Source: Rhodococcus xishaensis | Lineage (GTDB): Bacteria > Actinomycetota > Actinomycetes > Mycobacteriales > Mycobacteriaceae | Length of the DNA stretch: 64,000 nucleotides | Direction of reading: 5' to 3' | Assembly: GCF_004011825.1 (NCBI RefSeq) | Contig: NZ_RKLO01000001.1 | Span: 767,575-831,574, forward strand | In this document: positions 9,953-20,377 of the stretch, piece by piece | How positions within the stretch are numbered: the stretch's first letter is position 1 | Layout of the letters: each line of letters opens with the position of its first letter | Translations under genes and position numbers: made by a program | Notes under the pieces: generated by a model | What the model saw: the letters and a program-made list of their open reading frames with translations, nothing else | Told to the model about the DNA's origin: nothing | The model's database searches: none

Positions 9953-10903
9953 GTGAGACCCTCGCGGAGCTCGGGACCTCGGTCCCGCTCGGATGAGTCC
10001 ACCGGAATGCTCTCCGGAGTGGGCGCCTACCTGATCTGGGGAATCGGCCCGATCTTCTTCGGTCTCCTCGATCGCGCTGGCTCGCTCGAAGTACTGGCCC
10101 ACCGGATGCTGTGGACGGTGGTCCTGATGCTCGCTCTGCTCATGGTGCTGGGAAGGCTCGGCTCACTGAGGGGAATGGGTGCGCGCACGTGGGGCCTGGT
10201 GGCGGTCGCGACGTTCGCGATCGCGCTCAACTGGGGCGTTTACATCTATGCGATCGCCTCCGGTCAAGTGGTCGAGGCCGCACTCGGGTACTTCATCAAC
10301 CCGCTCGTCAGCGTCCTGCTGGGAGTCGTGCTGTTCCGGGAGCGGCTGCGTCCGGTGCAGATCGTCCCGCTGGTACTGGCCGCGGTTGCGGTGGCCGTCA
10401 TCACCATCGACTACGGACATCCGCCTTACCTCTCGCTGGTGTTGGCGCTCTCGTTCGCGTCGTACGGAGCGATCAAGAAGGTGATACCGCTCGATCCGCG
10501 GACCAGCCTGACGGCAGAGGGGGTCGTCGCAGCACCGTTCGCGATCGCCTACCTGATCGTGCTCGCGGTCGCGGGCACCGGCTCGTTCTTCGGCACCGGC
10601 GTCGGGCACAGCTTGTTGCTTCTCGCCGCCGGCCCGTTCACGGCCTTGCCGATGCTGCTGTTCGGGATAGCGGCGCAGCGGATTCCGTTGACGACACTCG
10701 GCGTCCTTCAGTACCTGAACCCGGCGATGCAGATGGTGTGGGGCGTGGTCGTGATGCACGAGGTGGTGCCGCCGTCTCGGTGGGTCGGGTTCATCTTGAT
10801 CTGGGTGGCACTCGTCGTGTTCACCACCGACGCGGTGGTTCGGGCACGGCGGGAACACAGTGACCGACCGCGGCACGCCAAGACCGTCGGTGCGAGGGCA
10901 TAG
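9953..10903 (+). CDS. rarD: RarD-type EamA-family transporter
   Basis: Polytopic inner-membrane protein of about 316 residues with ten hydrophobic segments in two EamA repeats. The N-terminus [18 protein letters not shown] and the block [19 protein letters not shown] are hallmarks of RarD (chloramphenicol-sensitivity-like) permeases. The substrate is unknown. I start at GTG 9953; GTG 9929 is an alternative that adds 8 residues. The basic C-terminal tail is cytoplasmic. It lies between the lspA operon and dnaE, all in the same direction. Confidence 0.88.
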   Translation: MRPSRSSGPRSRSDESTGMLSGVGAYLIWGIGPIFFGLLDRAGSLEVLAHRMLWTVVLMLALLMVLGRLGSLRGMGARTWGLVAVATFAIALNWGVYIYAIASGQVVEAALGYFINPLVSVLLGVVLFRERLRPVQIVPLVLAAVAVAVITIDYGHPPYLSLVLALSFASYGAIKKVIPLDPRTSLTAEGVVAAPFAIAYLIVLAVAGTGSFFGTGVGHSLLLLAAGPFTALPMLLFGIAAQRIPLTTLGVLQYLNPAMQMVWGVVVMHEVVPPSRWVGFILIWVALVVFTTDAVVRARREHSDRPRHAKTVGARA

Positions 10904-10977
10904 ACTCAGGCACTGCCGGATCCGCCGGTGCTCCCGCCGTGCTCATGAACAGGGGGCCCATGTACAGAGAGGCACGC

Positions 10978-13900
10978 GTGGCTGACTCGTTCGTTCACCT
11001 GCACAACCACACCGAGTACTCGATGCTCGACGGTGCGGCAAAGGTCGGCCCGTTGTTCAAGGAAGCCGAACGGCTCGGCATGACCGCGGTCGGCATGACC
11101 GACCACGGCAACATGTACGGCGCCAGCGAGTTCTACAACATAGCCAAGAAGCACGGCATCAAGCCGATCATCGGTATCGAGGCGTACGTCGCGCCCGAGT
11201 CCCGGTTCAACACCAAGAGGGTGCTGTGGGGTGATCCGAGCCAGAAGTCGGACGACGTCTCAGGTAGCGGCGCCTACACCCATATGACGATGGTCGCTGA
11301 GAACTCGACGGGTCTTCGGAACCTGTTCAAGCTGTCGTCGCTCGCCTCGATCGAGGGGCAGCTCGGCAAGTGGCCGCGTATGGACGAGGAACTCATCGCC
11401 GCCCACGCCGAGGGCATCATCGCGACCACCGGGTGCCCGTCGGGTGAGATCCAGACGCGTCTACGGCTCGGTCACGAGCGTGAGGCGCTCGAGGCCGCCG
11501 CGAAGTGGCAGGAGATCTGGGGCCGGGACAACTTCTTCCTCGAGCTGATGGATCACGGCCTGTCGATCGAGCGTCGGGTGCGTGAGGGTCTGCTCGAGAT
11601 CGGCAACAAGCTGGGGATCCCGCCGCTGGCGACCAACGACTGTCACTACGTCACCAAGGACGCGGCCGAGAACCATGAGGCGCTGCTGTGCATCCAGACC
11701 GGCAAGACCCTCTCGGACCCAACGCGATTCAAGTTCGATGGTGACGGCTACTACCTGAAGTCGGCCGAGGAGATGCGAGCGATCTGGGACTCGGAGGTTC
11801 CCGGCGCGTGCGACAACACGATCCTGATCGGCGAGCGGGTGCAGCCGTACGAGGACGTTTGGCAGCACCGCGACCGCATGCCGATCTTTCCGGTGCCAGA
11901 GGGTGAAACGCAGGCCAGCTGGCTGCACAAGGAGGTCATGAGGGGACTCGATCGGCGCTTCCCGGGCGGGCCGTCGCCCGAGTACATCGAACGGGCCCAG
12001 TACGAGATCGGGGTCATCAACCAGATGGGCTTCCCGGCCTACTTCCTGGTCGTCGGCGACCTGATCAACCATGCCCGCGAGGTCGGCATCCGGGTCGGCC
12101 CCGGCCGCGGCTCGGCCGCGGGTTCGCTCGTCGCGTACGCAATGGGCATCACCAACATCGACCCGATCCCGCACGGCCTGCTGTTCGAGCGGTTCCTCAA
12201 CCCGGAGCGGGTGTCGATGCCCGATATCGACATCGACTTCGACGATCGCCGCCGAGGTGAGATGGTGCGCTATGCCACCGAGAAGTGGGGCAGTGACAAG
12301 GTTGCCCAGGTGATCACTTTCGGCACCATCAAGACCAAGGCCGCCATCAAGGATTCGGCGCGAGTGCAGTTCGGCCAGCCTGGGTTTGCGATCGCCGATC
12401 AGATCACGAAGGCGCTGCCACCGCCGATCATGGCCAAGGACATCTCGGTGTCGGGCATCACCGACCCCGAGCACGAGCGGTACAAGGAGGCCGCGGAGGT
12501 CCGCGCGCTCATCGAGTCCAATCCCGACATCGCGAAGATCTACGAGACCGCCAAGGGACTCGAGGGCCTGATCCGCAACGCCGGTGTCCACGCGTGCGCG
12601 GTCATCATGTCGTCCGAGCCGCTCACGGACGCGATCCCGGTCTGGAAGCGTCCCCAGGACGGGGCGATCATCACCGGCTGGGACTACCCGTCGTGTGAGG
12701 CCATCGGCCTGCTCAAGATGGACTTCCTCGGTCTGCGCAATCTCACGGTCATCGGTGACGCGATCGAGAACATCCGGGCCAACCGCGGTATCGACTTGGA
12801 CCTCGACACCCTCCCCATCGACGATCCGGCAACGTATGAACTGCTCGCGCGCGGCGACACGCTTGGCGTGTTTCAGCTCGACGGCAGCGCCATGCGTGAC
12901 CTGCTGCGGCGCATGCAGCCCACCGGCTTCGAGGACATCGTCGCCGTCCTCGCGCTGTACCGGCCGGGTCCGATGGGCATGAACGCGCACAACGACTACG
13001 CCGACCGCAAGAACGGCCGGCAGGAGGTCAAGCCGATCCATCCGGAACTCGAGGAGCCCCTGAAGGACATCCTCGAGGACACCTTCGGCCTGATCGTCTA
13101 CCAGGAGCAGATCATGCAGATCGCTCAGCGGGTGGCCGGATACTCGCTCGGAGAGGCCGACCTCCTGCGCCGCGCGATGGGCAAGAAGAAGAAGGAGATT
13201 CTCGAGGAAGCCTATGAAGGCTTCCAGCAGGGCATGCTCGAGAACGGCTTCTCGCAGCCAGCGGTCACCGCGCTGTGGGACACCGTGCTGCCGTTCGCCG
13301 GGTACGCGTTCAACAAATCGCACGCGGCGGGCTACGGCCTGGTCTCGTTCTGGACCGCGTACCTCAAGGCGAACTACCCCGCCGAGTACATGGCCGGTCT
13401 GCTCACCTCAGTCGGTGACGACAAGGACAAGGCCGCGGTCTATCTGTCGGACTGCCGGAAGATGGGCATCACGGTGCTCCCGCCGGACGTCAACGAGTCA
13501 CGGGTCGACTTCGCGTCGGTAGGCCAGGACATTCGGTTCGGGCTCGGGGCGGTGCGCAATGTCGGCGCCAACGTGGTGTCGTCGATCATTGCGGCCCGTG
13601 AGGAGAAGGGACATTTCACCGACTTCTCCGACTACCTGAACAAGATCGAGGCACTGGCGTGTTCGAAGAAGGTCACCGAATCGCTCATCAAGGCAGGCGG
13701 ATTCGATTCGCTTGACCATCCACGCAAGGGCCTCACACTGGTGCACGCCGACGCGATCGATGCCGTGATGGGTACCAAGAAGGCCGAGGCGATGGGCCAG
13801 TTCGACCTGTTCGGTGGCGATACCGACGAGTCGATTGCTTCCGTGTTCGACGTCAAGGTTCCCGAAGAGGAATGGGACAGTAAACACAAGCTCGCCCTGG

Positions 13901-14511
13901 AACGAGAGATGCTGGGCCTGTACGTGTCCGGGCATCCCCTCAATGGCGTCGAGCACGTACTCACCGCGCAGTCCGATACCTCGATCCCGACCATCCTGGA
14001 GGGCGAGATCAAGGACGGTACCCAGGTGACTGTCGGTGGCATTCTCGCGTCGGTCAACCGGCGGATCAACAAGAACGGCCTGACTTGGGCATCTGCACAG
14101 CTCGAGGACCTCTCTGGTGGCATCGAGGTGTTGTTCTTCCCGCAGGCGTACTCGGTCTACGGCATGGATGTCGTCGAGGACTCCGTGGTCCTGGTCAAAG
14201 CGCGGGTGTCGGTTCGCGACGACCGAGTGTCTCTGATTGCGAACGACCTAGCCGTACCTGATCTTTCGGCAATCGGCGTTGCCAAGCCCGTTGCCGTCAG
14301 CCTCCCGGTCCGGCAGTGCACCAAGGAGAAGCTCGGCGCGCTCAAGCAGGTCCTCTCACGTCACCCCGGAACCGCGGACGTCCACGTAAGGCTGATCGGA
14401 TCACGTGGCACGTCCGTGTGGAAGGTCGACGAGGTGTTGCGCGTGGAACCGTCGTCGGCACTGATGGGTGATCTCAAGGCGCTGTTCGGGCCGAGTTGCC
14501 TGGCCGGCTGA
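10978..14511 (+). CDS. dnaE: DNA polymerase III alpha subunit (replicative polymerase)
   Basis: Main chromosomal replicase, DnaE1 type, 1177 residues. I start at GTG 10978 because AGAGAGG sits 5 bases upstream and the frame then opens directly with [17 protein letters not shown], the PHP nuclease domain. ATG 10960 is an alternative. The palm carries [14 protein letters not shown], with catalytic Asp residues around 416-420. Fingers and helix-hairpin-helix regions follow, then an OB-fold domain near the C-terminus. PHP metal ligands (HLHNH, TDHGN) look intact, so proofreading by the PHP domain is plausible, as in mycobacterial DnaE1 (Rv1547). Confidence 0.97.
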   Translation: MADSFVHLHNHTEYSMLDGAAKVGPLFKEAERLGMTAVGMTDHGNMYGASEFYNIAKKHGIKPIIGIEAYVAPESRFNTKRVLWGDPSQKSDDVSGSGAYTHMTMVAENSTGLRNLFKLSSLASIEGQLGKWPRMDEELIAAHAEGIIATTGCPSGEIQTRLRLGHEREALEAAAKWQEIWGRDNFFLELMDHGLSIERRVREGLLEIGNKLGIPPLATNDCHYVTKDAAENHEALLCIQTGKTLSDPTRFKFDGDGYYLKSAEEMRAIWDSEVPGACDNTILIGERVQPYEDVWQHRDRMPIFPVPEGETQASWLHKEVMRGLDRRFPGGPSPEYIERAQYEIGVINQMGFPAYFLVVGDLINHAREVGIRVGPGRGSAAGSLVAYAMGITNIDPIPHGLLFERFLNPERVSMPDIDIDFDDRRRGEMVRYATEKWGSDKVAQVITFGTIKTKAAIKDSARVQFGQPGFAIADQITKALPPPIMAKDISVSGITDPEHERYKEAAEVRALIESNPDIAKIYETAKGLEGLIRNAGVHACAVIMSSEPLTDAIPVWKRPQDGAIITGWDYPSCEAIGLLKMDFLGLRNLTVIGDAIENIRANRGIDLDLDTLPIDDPATYELLARGDTLGVFQLDGSAMRDLLRRMQPTGFEDIVAVLALYRPGPMGMNAHNDYADRKNGRQEVKPIHPELEEPLKDILEDTFGLIVYQEQIMQIAQRVAGYSLGEADLLRRAMGKKKKEILEEAYEGFQQGMLENGFSQPAVTALWDTVLPFAGYAFNKSHAAGYGLVSFWTAYLKANYPAEYMAGLLTSVGDDKDKAAVYLSDCRKMGITVLPPDVNESRVDFASVGQDIRFGLGAVRNVGANVVSSIIAAREEKGHFTDFSDYLNKIEALACSKKVTESLIKAGGFDSLDHPRKGLTLVHADAIDAVMGTKKAEAMGQFDLFGGDTDESIASVFDVKVPEEEWDSKHKLALEREMLGLYVSGHPLNGVEHVLTAQSDTSIPTILEGEIKDGTQVTVGGILASVNRRINKNGLTWASAQLEDLSGGIEVLFFPQAYSVYGMDVVEDSVVLVKARVSVRDDRVSLIANDLAVPDLSAIGVAKPVAVSLPVRQCTKEKLGALKQVLSRHPGTADVHVRLIGSRGTSVWKVDEVLRVEPSSALMGDLKALFGPSCLAG

Positions 14512-14526
14512 CGGCTGAACGCCTTT

Positions 14527-15432
14527 TCAGAGTCCGCCGAGATCGGACAGAACCTGCAGCGCACTGTCGGTGACCCGCCACAAACCGTCGATCTGCTGCT
14601 CGGTCGCTCCTCGCACCTGCGGGTTCTGCAGCGCGAATCCGTGTGCGAGCGTGATGGTGTTGTAGCCGCTGTCGGCCGCGCGCAGGAGCGTCCGGGACGG
14701 TTGATCGTTGCCCACCAGAAGGTCGAGTCCCTCACCTACGAAGTAGAACCGCCACAGTGGTCCGAGGTCGCCGTTGTAGAGCGACTTGGTGAGCGTCACG
14801 ATCGAGTCACCCTTGACGGCAATCGAATCGACGATCCGGTAGAAGTCGGGAATGTTCTCGGGGTTGGTGCCGGAGGAGTCGACGGCGTGCGCGAGATCGA
14901 CAGTCAGGTGGGCGTTGTAGCCGGCCATCGCGACACGTGCCGGGCTCGATGAGCACTGCTTGGTCAGGGCGAAATAGTTCGCCCACGCGGGGTCGGTCGG
15001 CGTGCCTGTGAACTCCGCGTGGACGTTGCGGAGGTATCGCGCGAGCAGGTCGTAGCTGACCTCAGGCGACCAGGTGCGGTCCGGGAGGGCAGCCGGGTCG
15101 CGCTGCAGCGGTAGTACCGCCTCGTACTCGACCGCGTTCAGGCCGATCGAGAACAGTCCACGCCAGTCTCGGTGCGCGACAAGGATCTCCGTGATCTGCC
15201 GATGTCGGTCGACGGCAGCCTCGAGCCGCGGCAGGCCGGAATCGGTCAGAGTGGACGTATCGCTCAGCTCGACGACGTCGTCGATCTCGTTGGCAGTCAG
15301 TGGTGTTCCGCATGCTACCGAGATTGTGGAGTCGGTCGAGGCGTGGCCGGGGGAGACGTGGCCGGGCGAGAGGAGTACGAGGGCAGTGATGGATGCGATG
15401 ATCGTTGCGTCACCGAACAGGCGGGCCCTCAT
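14527..15432 (-). CDS. Exported DUF5995-like protein, last gene of the ABC operon
   Basis: I start at ATG 15432 (301 aa); the overlapping ATGA with the permease stop supports this choice. The N-terminus MRARLFGDATIIASITALVLL is a signal peptide. The mature protein contains AGYNAHLTVDLAHAV and FYRIVDSIAV, resembling the 'NAHINLDLA' region of DUF5995 proteins, with alpha-helical content and conserved His/Asp that may bind metal. No enzyme activity is established. It is translated together with an ABC permease and ATPase, so it may act with that transporter outside the membrane. It ends 15 bp from the convergent end of dnaE. Confidence 0.72.
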   Translation of the reverse strand: MRARLFGDATIIASITALVLLSPGHVSPGHASTDSTISVACGTPLTANEIDDVVELSDTSTLTDSGLPRLEAAVDRHRQITEILVAHRDWRGLFSIGLNAVEYEAVLPLQRDPAALPDRTWSPEVSYDLLARYLRNVHAEFTGTPTDPAWANYFALTKQCSSSPARVAMAGYNAHLTVDLAHAVDSSGTNPENIPDFYRIVDSIAVKGDSIVTLTKSLYNGDLGPLWRFYFVGEGLDLLVGNDQPSRTLLRAADSGYNTITLAHGFALQNPQVRGATEQQIDGLWRVTDSALQVLSDLGGL

Positions 15433-16457
15433 GCGACGCGCATACCCGCTGGGAGCCGGCCCATCGGGGTGCGTACCCGACGTCGACCGGCCGCGATCGC
15501 GACGGCAGCCACGGCGCCTTGGATTCCCAAGCCCAGCGGCCAGATCGGTCCCCGTTGCGCCTCGGTGTCGCTCGACTGGGTCAGGCATGGCACGTCTTCG
15601 AGGCCACCGCGCTGCGCATCGCGAACACCCGAGCTGATCCTGCCCATTACGCCGAAATCATCGGCGACGCCCGGTGGGCGTGGAACGGCGTCGGAGACGA
15701 CGACGAACGGATTCGCCGCCAGCATCCAGGCGGTTCGTTCCGTGTGCATAAAGGTGTGCGACATCGTCTCGGTCTGACTGCACACGTACTGACCTCCGTC
15801 GGGTCCTGGGGACCATCCTTCTACCTGCGGAGCGCGAATCTCGTCTGCCGACAGGGCTGAACTCAAGCCGAATGCGATCGGTGTGCCCAAGGTGAACCCC
15901 GCCACCAGCAGGTACGTCGCCGTCACCGCGAACAGCGGGCGGTGCGAGCGAGCCGAAATCCCAACCCCGATCGCGCACATCAGGCCCAACTCGACGGCCA
16001 CCATCAGCACGAACACAGGAAGGCTTGCGACGTGGACGCCACCCCGAGCCACCGCCCATACGAGCGCGGGAAGGGCGGCCGCGAGGAACGCCAGGGATAC
16101 GGCCCATGCCGCGATCCACTTGCCCCACAACAGTTGTCCGGGGCGCAGGAGGGTGTTCTGCAGAATCGCGAGCGTTCCAGCTGCCCGGTCACCACTGATC
16201 GAGTTGGCCGAGAATGCCGGAACGACGAGGAGGGCGAAGAGCAGTACGAACCCGACGACGAGTTCGAAGACGAACTGGCCCGCCATGTCATTGGCAGCCG
16301 TAGTCGCGTCCGCGAGGGCTGCGACGGCTGAGATCAGTACGAACCAAGCGACGAGGAGCACGTACCATCCGCGGGTGCGCAGGCGCTGCCGGAACTCGAG
16401 CCCGAACACTGTGAGGACACCGTCGAGGTAGTCCAGGGAGGATCGCGTCCTCGTCAC
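15429..16457 (-). CDS. ABC-2 type transporter permease
   Basis: Integral membrane protein of 342 residues starting at GTG 16457, whose GTGA overlaps the stop of the ATPase gene. Hydrophobic segments occur near residues 34-52, 63-85, 112-135, 145-168, 175-197 and 304-320, consistent with an ABC-2 permease with six helices. An unusually long extracytoplasmic loop (about residues 205-300) separates helices 5 and 6 and contains Cys residues. With the adjacent ATPase it forms an exporter of unknown substrate. Confidence 0.85.
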   Translation of the reverse strand: MTRTRSSLDYLDGVLTVFGLEFRQRLRTRGWYVLLVAWFVLISAVAALADATTAANDMAGQFVFELVVGFVLLFALLVVPAFSANSISGDRAAGTLAILQNTLLRPGQLLWGKWIAAWAVSLAFLAAALPALVWAVARGGVHVASLPVFVLMVAVELGLMCAIGVGISARSHRPLFAVTATYLLVAGFTLGTPIAFGLSSALSADEIRAPQVEGWSPGPDGGQYVCSQTETMSHTFMHTERTAWMLAANPFVVVSDAVPRPPGVADDFGVMGRISSGVRDAQRGGLEDVPCLTQSSDTEAQRGPIWPLGLGIQGAVAAVAIAAGRRRVRTPMGRLPAGMRVA

Positions 16458-17392
16458 AGGCTTTCCTCCTGCATGCTCAGGTACGTCTGCTCCCAGGCGC
16501 CGGTCGAGGGGCCAAAAGAGCTAACCGAGACACCTGCGGACACCAGGTCGTGCAGCACCCCGGCTGCGTCGGACTCGTTCTCGACAACGATCACGCGGTC
16601 TCCGGGGCGCTTCTCGACGGAGGTGTCGAGCTTGCGTCCCTTCCGCTCTAGTACCGCGTCGAGTGCTTCCGGGTCCAGGGCCCTGACGGTGAAGCGTCGG
16701 GCCTGGGCGCCAGCTTCGGCGATCGTCTGGGTGCGCACCGTGCGTCCCTCGGCCACGAACACAGCACGGTCTGCGGTTTCGTCGAGGTCGGCGAGGACGT
16801 GCGAACTGACGACGACGGTGAGTCCCGCGGCTGCCAACCGGCGCAGCAGTATCCGCAGTTCGATGCGGCCGCCCGGGTCGAGGCCCGACGCGGGTTCGTC
16901 GAGTAAGAGCACTCGGGGGTGGTGGACCAGCGCGCGGGCCAGGGAGAGTCGCTGCTGCTGCCCGCGCGAGAGGGTGCGGGCCGGGGCGTCGGCGAGGTCT
17001 TCGAGGTTGACGGTGCGAAGTAGATCTTCCGCCCGCCTCCGTGCCCCTGCGGGCGCGATTCCGTAGAGACGGCCCATGGCTGTGACGATCTCGCGGGCAG
17101 TCAATGACTCCCACGTCCCGAGTGTGTCGGGCATCCAGCCCAGGACGGCTCGTACGGCCGAGGTATCAGTGATTGGGTCGAGACCACAAATCTCGATCGT
17201 GCCCCGGTCGGGGCGCAGGAGTGAGGCGAACATCAGCAAGAGGGTGGTCTTGCCGGATCCGTTGGGTCCGATGAGCGCGGTGACCTCACCGGGCTCTGCG
17301 ACAAAATCCATCTCGCGGACGGCATGGACGTTGCCGAAGGCGCGGGCCAATCCACTGGCACGGATGCCTGTGTCGGTGGTCGATGCGATCAC
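16454..17392 (-). CDS. ABC transporter ATP-binding protein
   Basis: Cytoplasmic ATPase partner of the downstream permease, 312 residues from GTG 17392. The nucleotide-binding domain shows Walker A GPNGSGKTT, signature LSRGQQQRLSLA, Walker B VLLLDEPASG and the switch His in VVVSSHVLAD. The C-terminal 80 residues after the domain (MutS-like beta/alpha region around TVRALDPEALDAVLERKG) resemble the accessory domain of multidrug and antibiotic ABC exporters. It begins 28 bp after a small membrane gene and overlaps the permease by 4 bases. Confidence 0.9.
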   Translation of the reverse strand: MIASTTDTGIRASGLARAFGNVHAVREMDFVAEPGEVTALIGPNGSGKTTLLLMFASLLRPDRGTIEICGLDPITDTSAVRAVLGWMPDTLGTWESLTAREIVTAMGRLYGIAPAGARRRAEDLLRTVNLEDLADAPARTLSRGQQQRLSLARALVHHPRVLLLDEPASGLDPGGRIELRILLRRLAAAGLTVVVSSHVLADLDETADRAVFVAEGRTVRTQTIAEAGAQARRFTVRALDPEALDAVLERKGRKLDTSVEKRPGDRVIVVENESDAAGVLHDLVSAGVSVSSFGPSTGAWEQTYLSMQEESL

Positions 17393-17420
17393 CGACCGAA
17401 CACTACTGCCTCTCAGGCAG

Positions 17421-17675
17421 TCAGGACGATTGCGACGCGGATTCGGGCTTTCGATCCGCAAGCACGGCGCGACGCACCCACCACACCACGACGGTTGCGC
17501 CGGTCGCTGCCAGCACGGCGGTCTGAAGCACCTGGGTCGCGGCCAGGACCAGGACAAACACCAGGAACCCGGCGGCAATCGCCTCGAGCTTGTAGAGCGG
17601 CCATGCGGTGCCGGCAATGTCGACGGTGGCGAACGTGTGGCGGCTGGTGCGCTGGGAGAGTGCCGTGGTCGTCAT
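17421..17675 (-). CDS. Small membrane protein leading the ABC operon
   Basis: This 84-residue protein starts at ATG 17675, with GAGAGGGG 9 bases upstream. GTG 17684 is possible but would lack spacing. It has a cytoplasmic N-terminus of about 28 polar residues (HTFATVDIAGTAWPLYKLEA) and two hydrophobic helices (about 31-50 and 52-66). A charged tail follows. No family is recognised. It lies 28 bp upstream of the ATPase and is probably the first gene of the four-gene operon. Confidence 0.7.
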   Translation of the reverse strand: MTTTALSQRTSRHTFATVDIAGTAWPLYKLEAIAAGFLVFVLVLAATQVLQTAVLAATGATVVVWWVRRAVLADRKPESASQSS

Positions 17676-17839
17676 ATCCTGCACCCCTCTCGCGCATTGT
17701 TTCGGTTCGTCCGGTCGATCTGTTCAGAGTAGCGGTACTGACAAGTTCGGTCCACCGAATACCCGGATGCGACCCCGGCAAAACTCTGGTTTGGGAGAAC
17801 GGGTGGTCAGTACGACTTGCAGGGTGTTGACTCGATGTC

Positions 17840-18277
17840 ATGCCAATTACCGGTGAATACGAACCCAGCCCGTCGTCGTGGGCCGCGAACCAGGTTGATC
17901 TCTACGAACGTTCCGGTGGTACCGAGGGAACGACGCTGGAGGGCAAGCCCGTGATCATCCTGACCAGCAAGGGCGCCAAGTCCGGCAAGGTCCGCAAGAC
18001 CCCGCTGATGCGCGTTGAGCACGACGGTCAGTACGCGGTCGTGGCGTCCTTGGGCGGTGCCCCCAAGCATCCGGTTTGGTATCACAACGTCGTGGCGAAC
18101 CCGCTCGTCGAACTGCAGGACGGCCCTGTAAAGCAGGACATGACGGCGCGCGAGGTCACCGGCGACGAGAAGGCCGAGTGGTGGGCGCGCGCGGTCGAGG
18201 TGTGGCCCGACTATGCGAAATACCAGCAGAAGACCACGCGAGAGCTCCCGGTCTTCGTGCTGACGCCGCGGAAGTAG
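17840..18277 (+). CDS. Deazaflavin (F420)-dependent nitroreductase family protein
   Basis: A 145-residue Ddn-like split beta-barrel protein. Typical family segments are visible: [42 protein letters not shown], and the closing region W..AVE.WPDYA.YQ.KT.RE.PVF.L. These residues line the F420 cofactor site in mycobacterial Ddn. Its position directly upstream of ilvA is the same as Rv1558, a Ddn paralog, before Rv1559. The likely role is F420H2-dependent quinone or nitro reduction. The presence of the family also implies that the organism makes F420. Confidence 0.9.
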   Translation: MPITGEYEPSPSSWAANQVDLYERSGGTEGTTLEGKPVIILTSKGAKSGKVRKTPLMRVEHDGQYAVVASLGGAPKHPVWYHNVVANPLVELQDGPVKQDMTAREVTGDEKAEWWARAVEVWPDYAKYQQKTTRELPVFVLTPRK

Positions 18278-18348
18278 ACTGTCGACGCCAGCCGGCGACG
18301 CGGCGGGTCGGTTGCGCATGGGCGCGCACGTAGTGGGAAAATGCGTGG

Positions 18349-19713
18349 GTGCCAAATTCGCCGGAACTCGCAGAACTGAAGGTAACCGCGTCCGCCCTGA
18401 CCGCGGACGAGATCGATGCCGCCGCCGAGCGAATTGCGCACATTATCGACGCGACGCCCCTCCAGCTCAGTGAGCGGCTGTCGACGCTGACCGGAGCTCG
18501 GGTCTACCTCAAGCGCGAGGATCTGCAGGTGGTCCGCTCCTACAAGCTGCGCGGTGCCTACAACTTGATCACGCAGCTCAGCAGCACCGAGCGCACTGCC
18601 GGAGTCGTCACGGCCAGCGCGGGCAACCACGCTCAGGGCGTTGCGTTCGCGTGCCGCACGATGGAGATCCAAGGACGGATCTACGTCCCGGCCAACACCC
18701 CGAAGCAGAAGCGCGACCGGATCATGGTGCACGGTGGCGAGTTTGTTCAGCTCATCCCGACCGGGGAGACATACGACGCCGCGGCAGCCGCGGCCGCCGC
18801 CGACGTCGAGCGGACCGGGGCGACGATGGTCCCGCCGTTCGACGACGCCCGCACCGCCGCCGGTCAAGGCACCATCGCAGCCGAGATCCTCGAGCAGTTG
18901 GGGCAGGCGCCCGACAGTGTCGTCGTCCCGGTCGGTGGCGGTGGGTGCATCGCAGGCATCGCCACGTACCTGCGCGAGCGCGCACCCCGGAGCGCGATCG
19001 TCGGTGTCGAGCCGGTTGGCGCGGCGTCCATGACCGCGGCTCTGGTGGCCGGGGGTCCGGTCACGCTACCGGAGGTCGATCCGTTCGTGGACGGTGCCGC
19101 CGTCAGAAGGGTTGGGGATCTGCCGTACGCGGTGGTATCGGACCTGGGCGCGAGCGTCGTCTCACATGCCTCGCTGCCGCTGGTGGCGGGTACGCGTGCG
19201 GGCCGCCTGCCCGGAAAGGGTTCGGAGAACTTCGTGATGACGCAGGTCGACGAAGGGGCGATCTGCACCGCGATGCTCGAGCTGTACCAGAACGAGGGCA
19301 TCATCGCCGAGCCGGCGGGCGCCCTCTCGGTCACGGCGCTCGGCCAGCTCGACCTGGAACCGGGCAGCACCGTCGTGTGCCTGATCTCGGGCGGCAACAA
19401 TGACGTCTCCCGCTACGGCGAGATCCTCGAGCGGTCGCTCGTGCACCTGGGGCTCAAGCACTACTTCCTGGTGGACTTCCCGCAGGAGCCGGGAGCGTTG
19501 CGCCGGTTCCTCGACGAGGTGCTCGGGCCGGATGACGACATCACCTTGTTCGAGTACGTCAAGCGCAACAACCGTGAGACGGGCGCGGCACTGGTCGGTG
19601 TCGAGCTCGGCTCGGCCGACGGCCTGCCGGCCCTGCTCGATCGGATGAGTAACTCGCGCATCCAGGTAGAGCAACTCGATCCAGGGTCACCCGCGTACCG
19701 CTACCTCACGTAG
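18349..19713 (+). CDS. ilvA: Threonine ammonia-lyase (threonine dehydratase)
   Basis: PLP enzyme that deaminates L-threonine to 2-oxobutanoate, the first step of isoleucine synthesis. The 454-residue protein starts at GTG 18349. The PLP lysine is Lys66 in SYKLRGAYN, the phosphate-binding loop is VGGGGCIAG, and the C-terminal 90 residues (from about 365, LKHYFLVDFPQEPGALRRFLDEV) form an ACT-like regulatory domain. That domain suggests feedback control by isoleucine. It overlaps the convergent tetR gene by 8 bp at the 3' end. It corresponds to Rv1559. Confidence 0.96.
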   Translation: MPNSPELAELKVTASALTADEIDAAAERIAHIIDATPLQLSERLSTLTGARVYLKREDLQVVRSYKLRGAYNLITQLSSTERTAGVVTASAGNHAQGVAFACRTMEIQGRIYVPANTPKQKRDRIMVHGGEFVQLIPTGETYDAAAAAAAADVERTGATMVPPFDDARTAAGQGTIAAEILEQLGQAPDSVVVPVGGGGCIAGIATYLRERAPRSAIVGVEPVGAASMTAALVAGGPVTLPEVDPFVDGAAVRRVGDLPYAVVSDLGASVVSHASLPLVAGTRAGRLPGKGSENFVMTQVDEGAICTAMLELYQNEGIIAEPAGALSVTALGQLDLEPGSTVVCLISGGNNDVSRYGEILERSLVHLGLKHYFLVDFPQEPGALRRFLDEVLGPDDDITLFEYVKRNNRETGAALVGVELGSADGLPALLDRMSNSRIQVEQLDPGSPAYRYLT

Positions 19714-20260
19714 CGGAGACCTCGCCCTCCGGCTGGTTGGTCCCGAGCAGACGGTTCACCACCTGGCGGTGCAGGTCCCGGTCCGGCTCGGGCAGTCCGA
19801 GCAGAGCGGCGAGGTAGATGCCGTCTCCGACGAGCCGGACGATCTCGGCCTGGACCGGGTCGTCGATTTCGGCGGCAAGCCCCGCATCCCAGGAGTGCAT
19901 CACGTCCGCGACGGCCTGCTGGACCTCGTCGTGTCTGCCGTCGGCGCTGCGCATCGCGGCGAGCATCGAGCGGAACAACGCGATCTCCTCGGCCGACTCG
20001 GTCTCGGGGCACTGGAGATAGATCTCGGACACGGTGCCGCCCTTCGCGACGGCGTCGGCCAGTTGTCGGTCGGCGCGTTCGCCAAGTCGACGCACCATCG
20101 AAGCGAGCAGGGATTCCTTGGTGGGGAAGTGGTACAGCAGTCCGCCTTTGGAAACCCCTGCCGCTGCCGCCACGCCCTCGAGGGTGACCTGCGCGACACC
20201 GACGTCGAGCAGGAGTCGTTCGAGGGCGTCGAGGATGCGATCGCGTGTGTCGGAAACCAT
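19706..20260 (-). CDS. TetR-family repressor of the adjacent efflux pump
   Basis: 184 residues from ATG 20260. The N-terminal helix-turn-helix domain (RDRILDALERLLLDVGVAQVT, then VSKGGLLYHFPTKESLL) is typical of TetR regulators. The C-terminal part is an all-helical ligand-binding and dimerisation domain. The gene is divergent from an MFS drug transporter, and the 117 bp between them hold two identical 19-base elements. The likely role is repression of itself and of the pump, released by a drug-like ligand. An in-frame extension upstream exists but would run through the operator region. Confidence 0.9.
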   Translation of the reverse strand: MVSDTRDRILDALERLLLDVGVAQVTLEGVAAAAGVSKGGLLYHFPTKESLLASMVRRLGERADRQLADAVAKGGTVSEIYLQCPETESAEEIALFRSMLAAMRSADGRHDEVQQAVADVMHSWDAGLAAEIDDPVQAEIVRLVGDGIYLAALLGLPEPDRDLHRQVVNRLLGTNQPEGEVSAT

Positions 20261-20267
20261 ATCGTTC

Positions 20268-20327
20268 ACTGTACCGGCTGGACGGTCGGCTGCTAAGCTG
20301 ATCGCCAAACTGTACCGGCTGGACGGT
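20268..20327 (+). promoter_or_regulatory. Duplicated operator-like element between tetR and the MFS gene
   Basis: The sequence ACTGTACCGGCTGGACGGT occurs at 20268-20286 and again, identical, at 20309-20327, a 41-bp period. Each copy contains the imperfect dyad ACCG-N6-CGGT. They sit 8 bp before the tetR start and 51 bp before the MFS start, where a TetR repressor would block both promoters. Operator function is inferred from position and identity. Confidence 0.7.
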
Positions 20328-20377
20328 GAACATTCTGGTGGGTCGTCGTCTATCAATCAGCAATGGGGAATTGAGGC

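Noticed and set aside
11461-13323. 620-codon minus-strand open frame opposite dnaE
   Set aside because: Same antisense effect; dnaE is fully conserved across this stretch.
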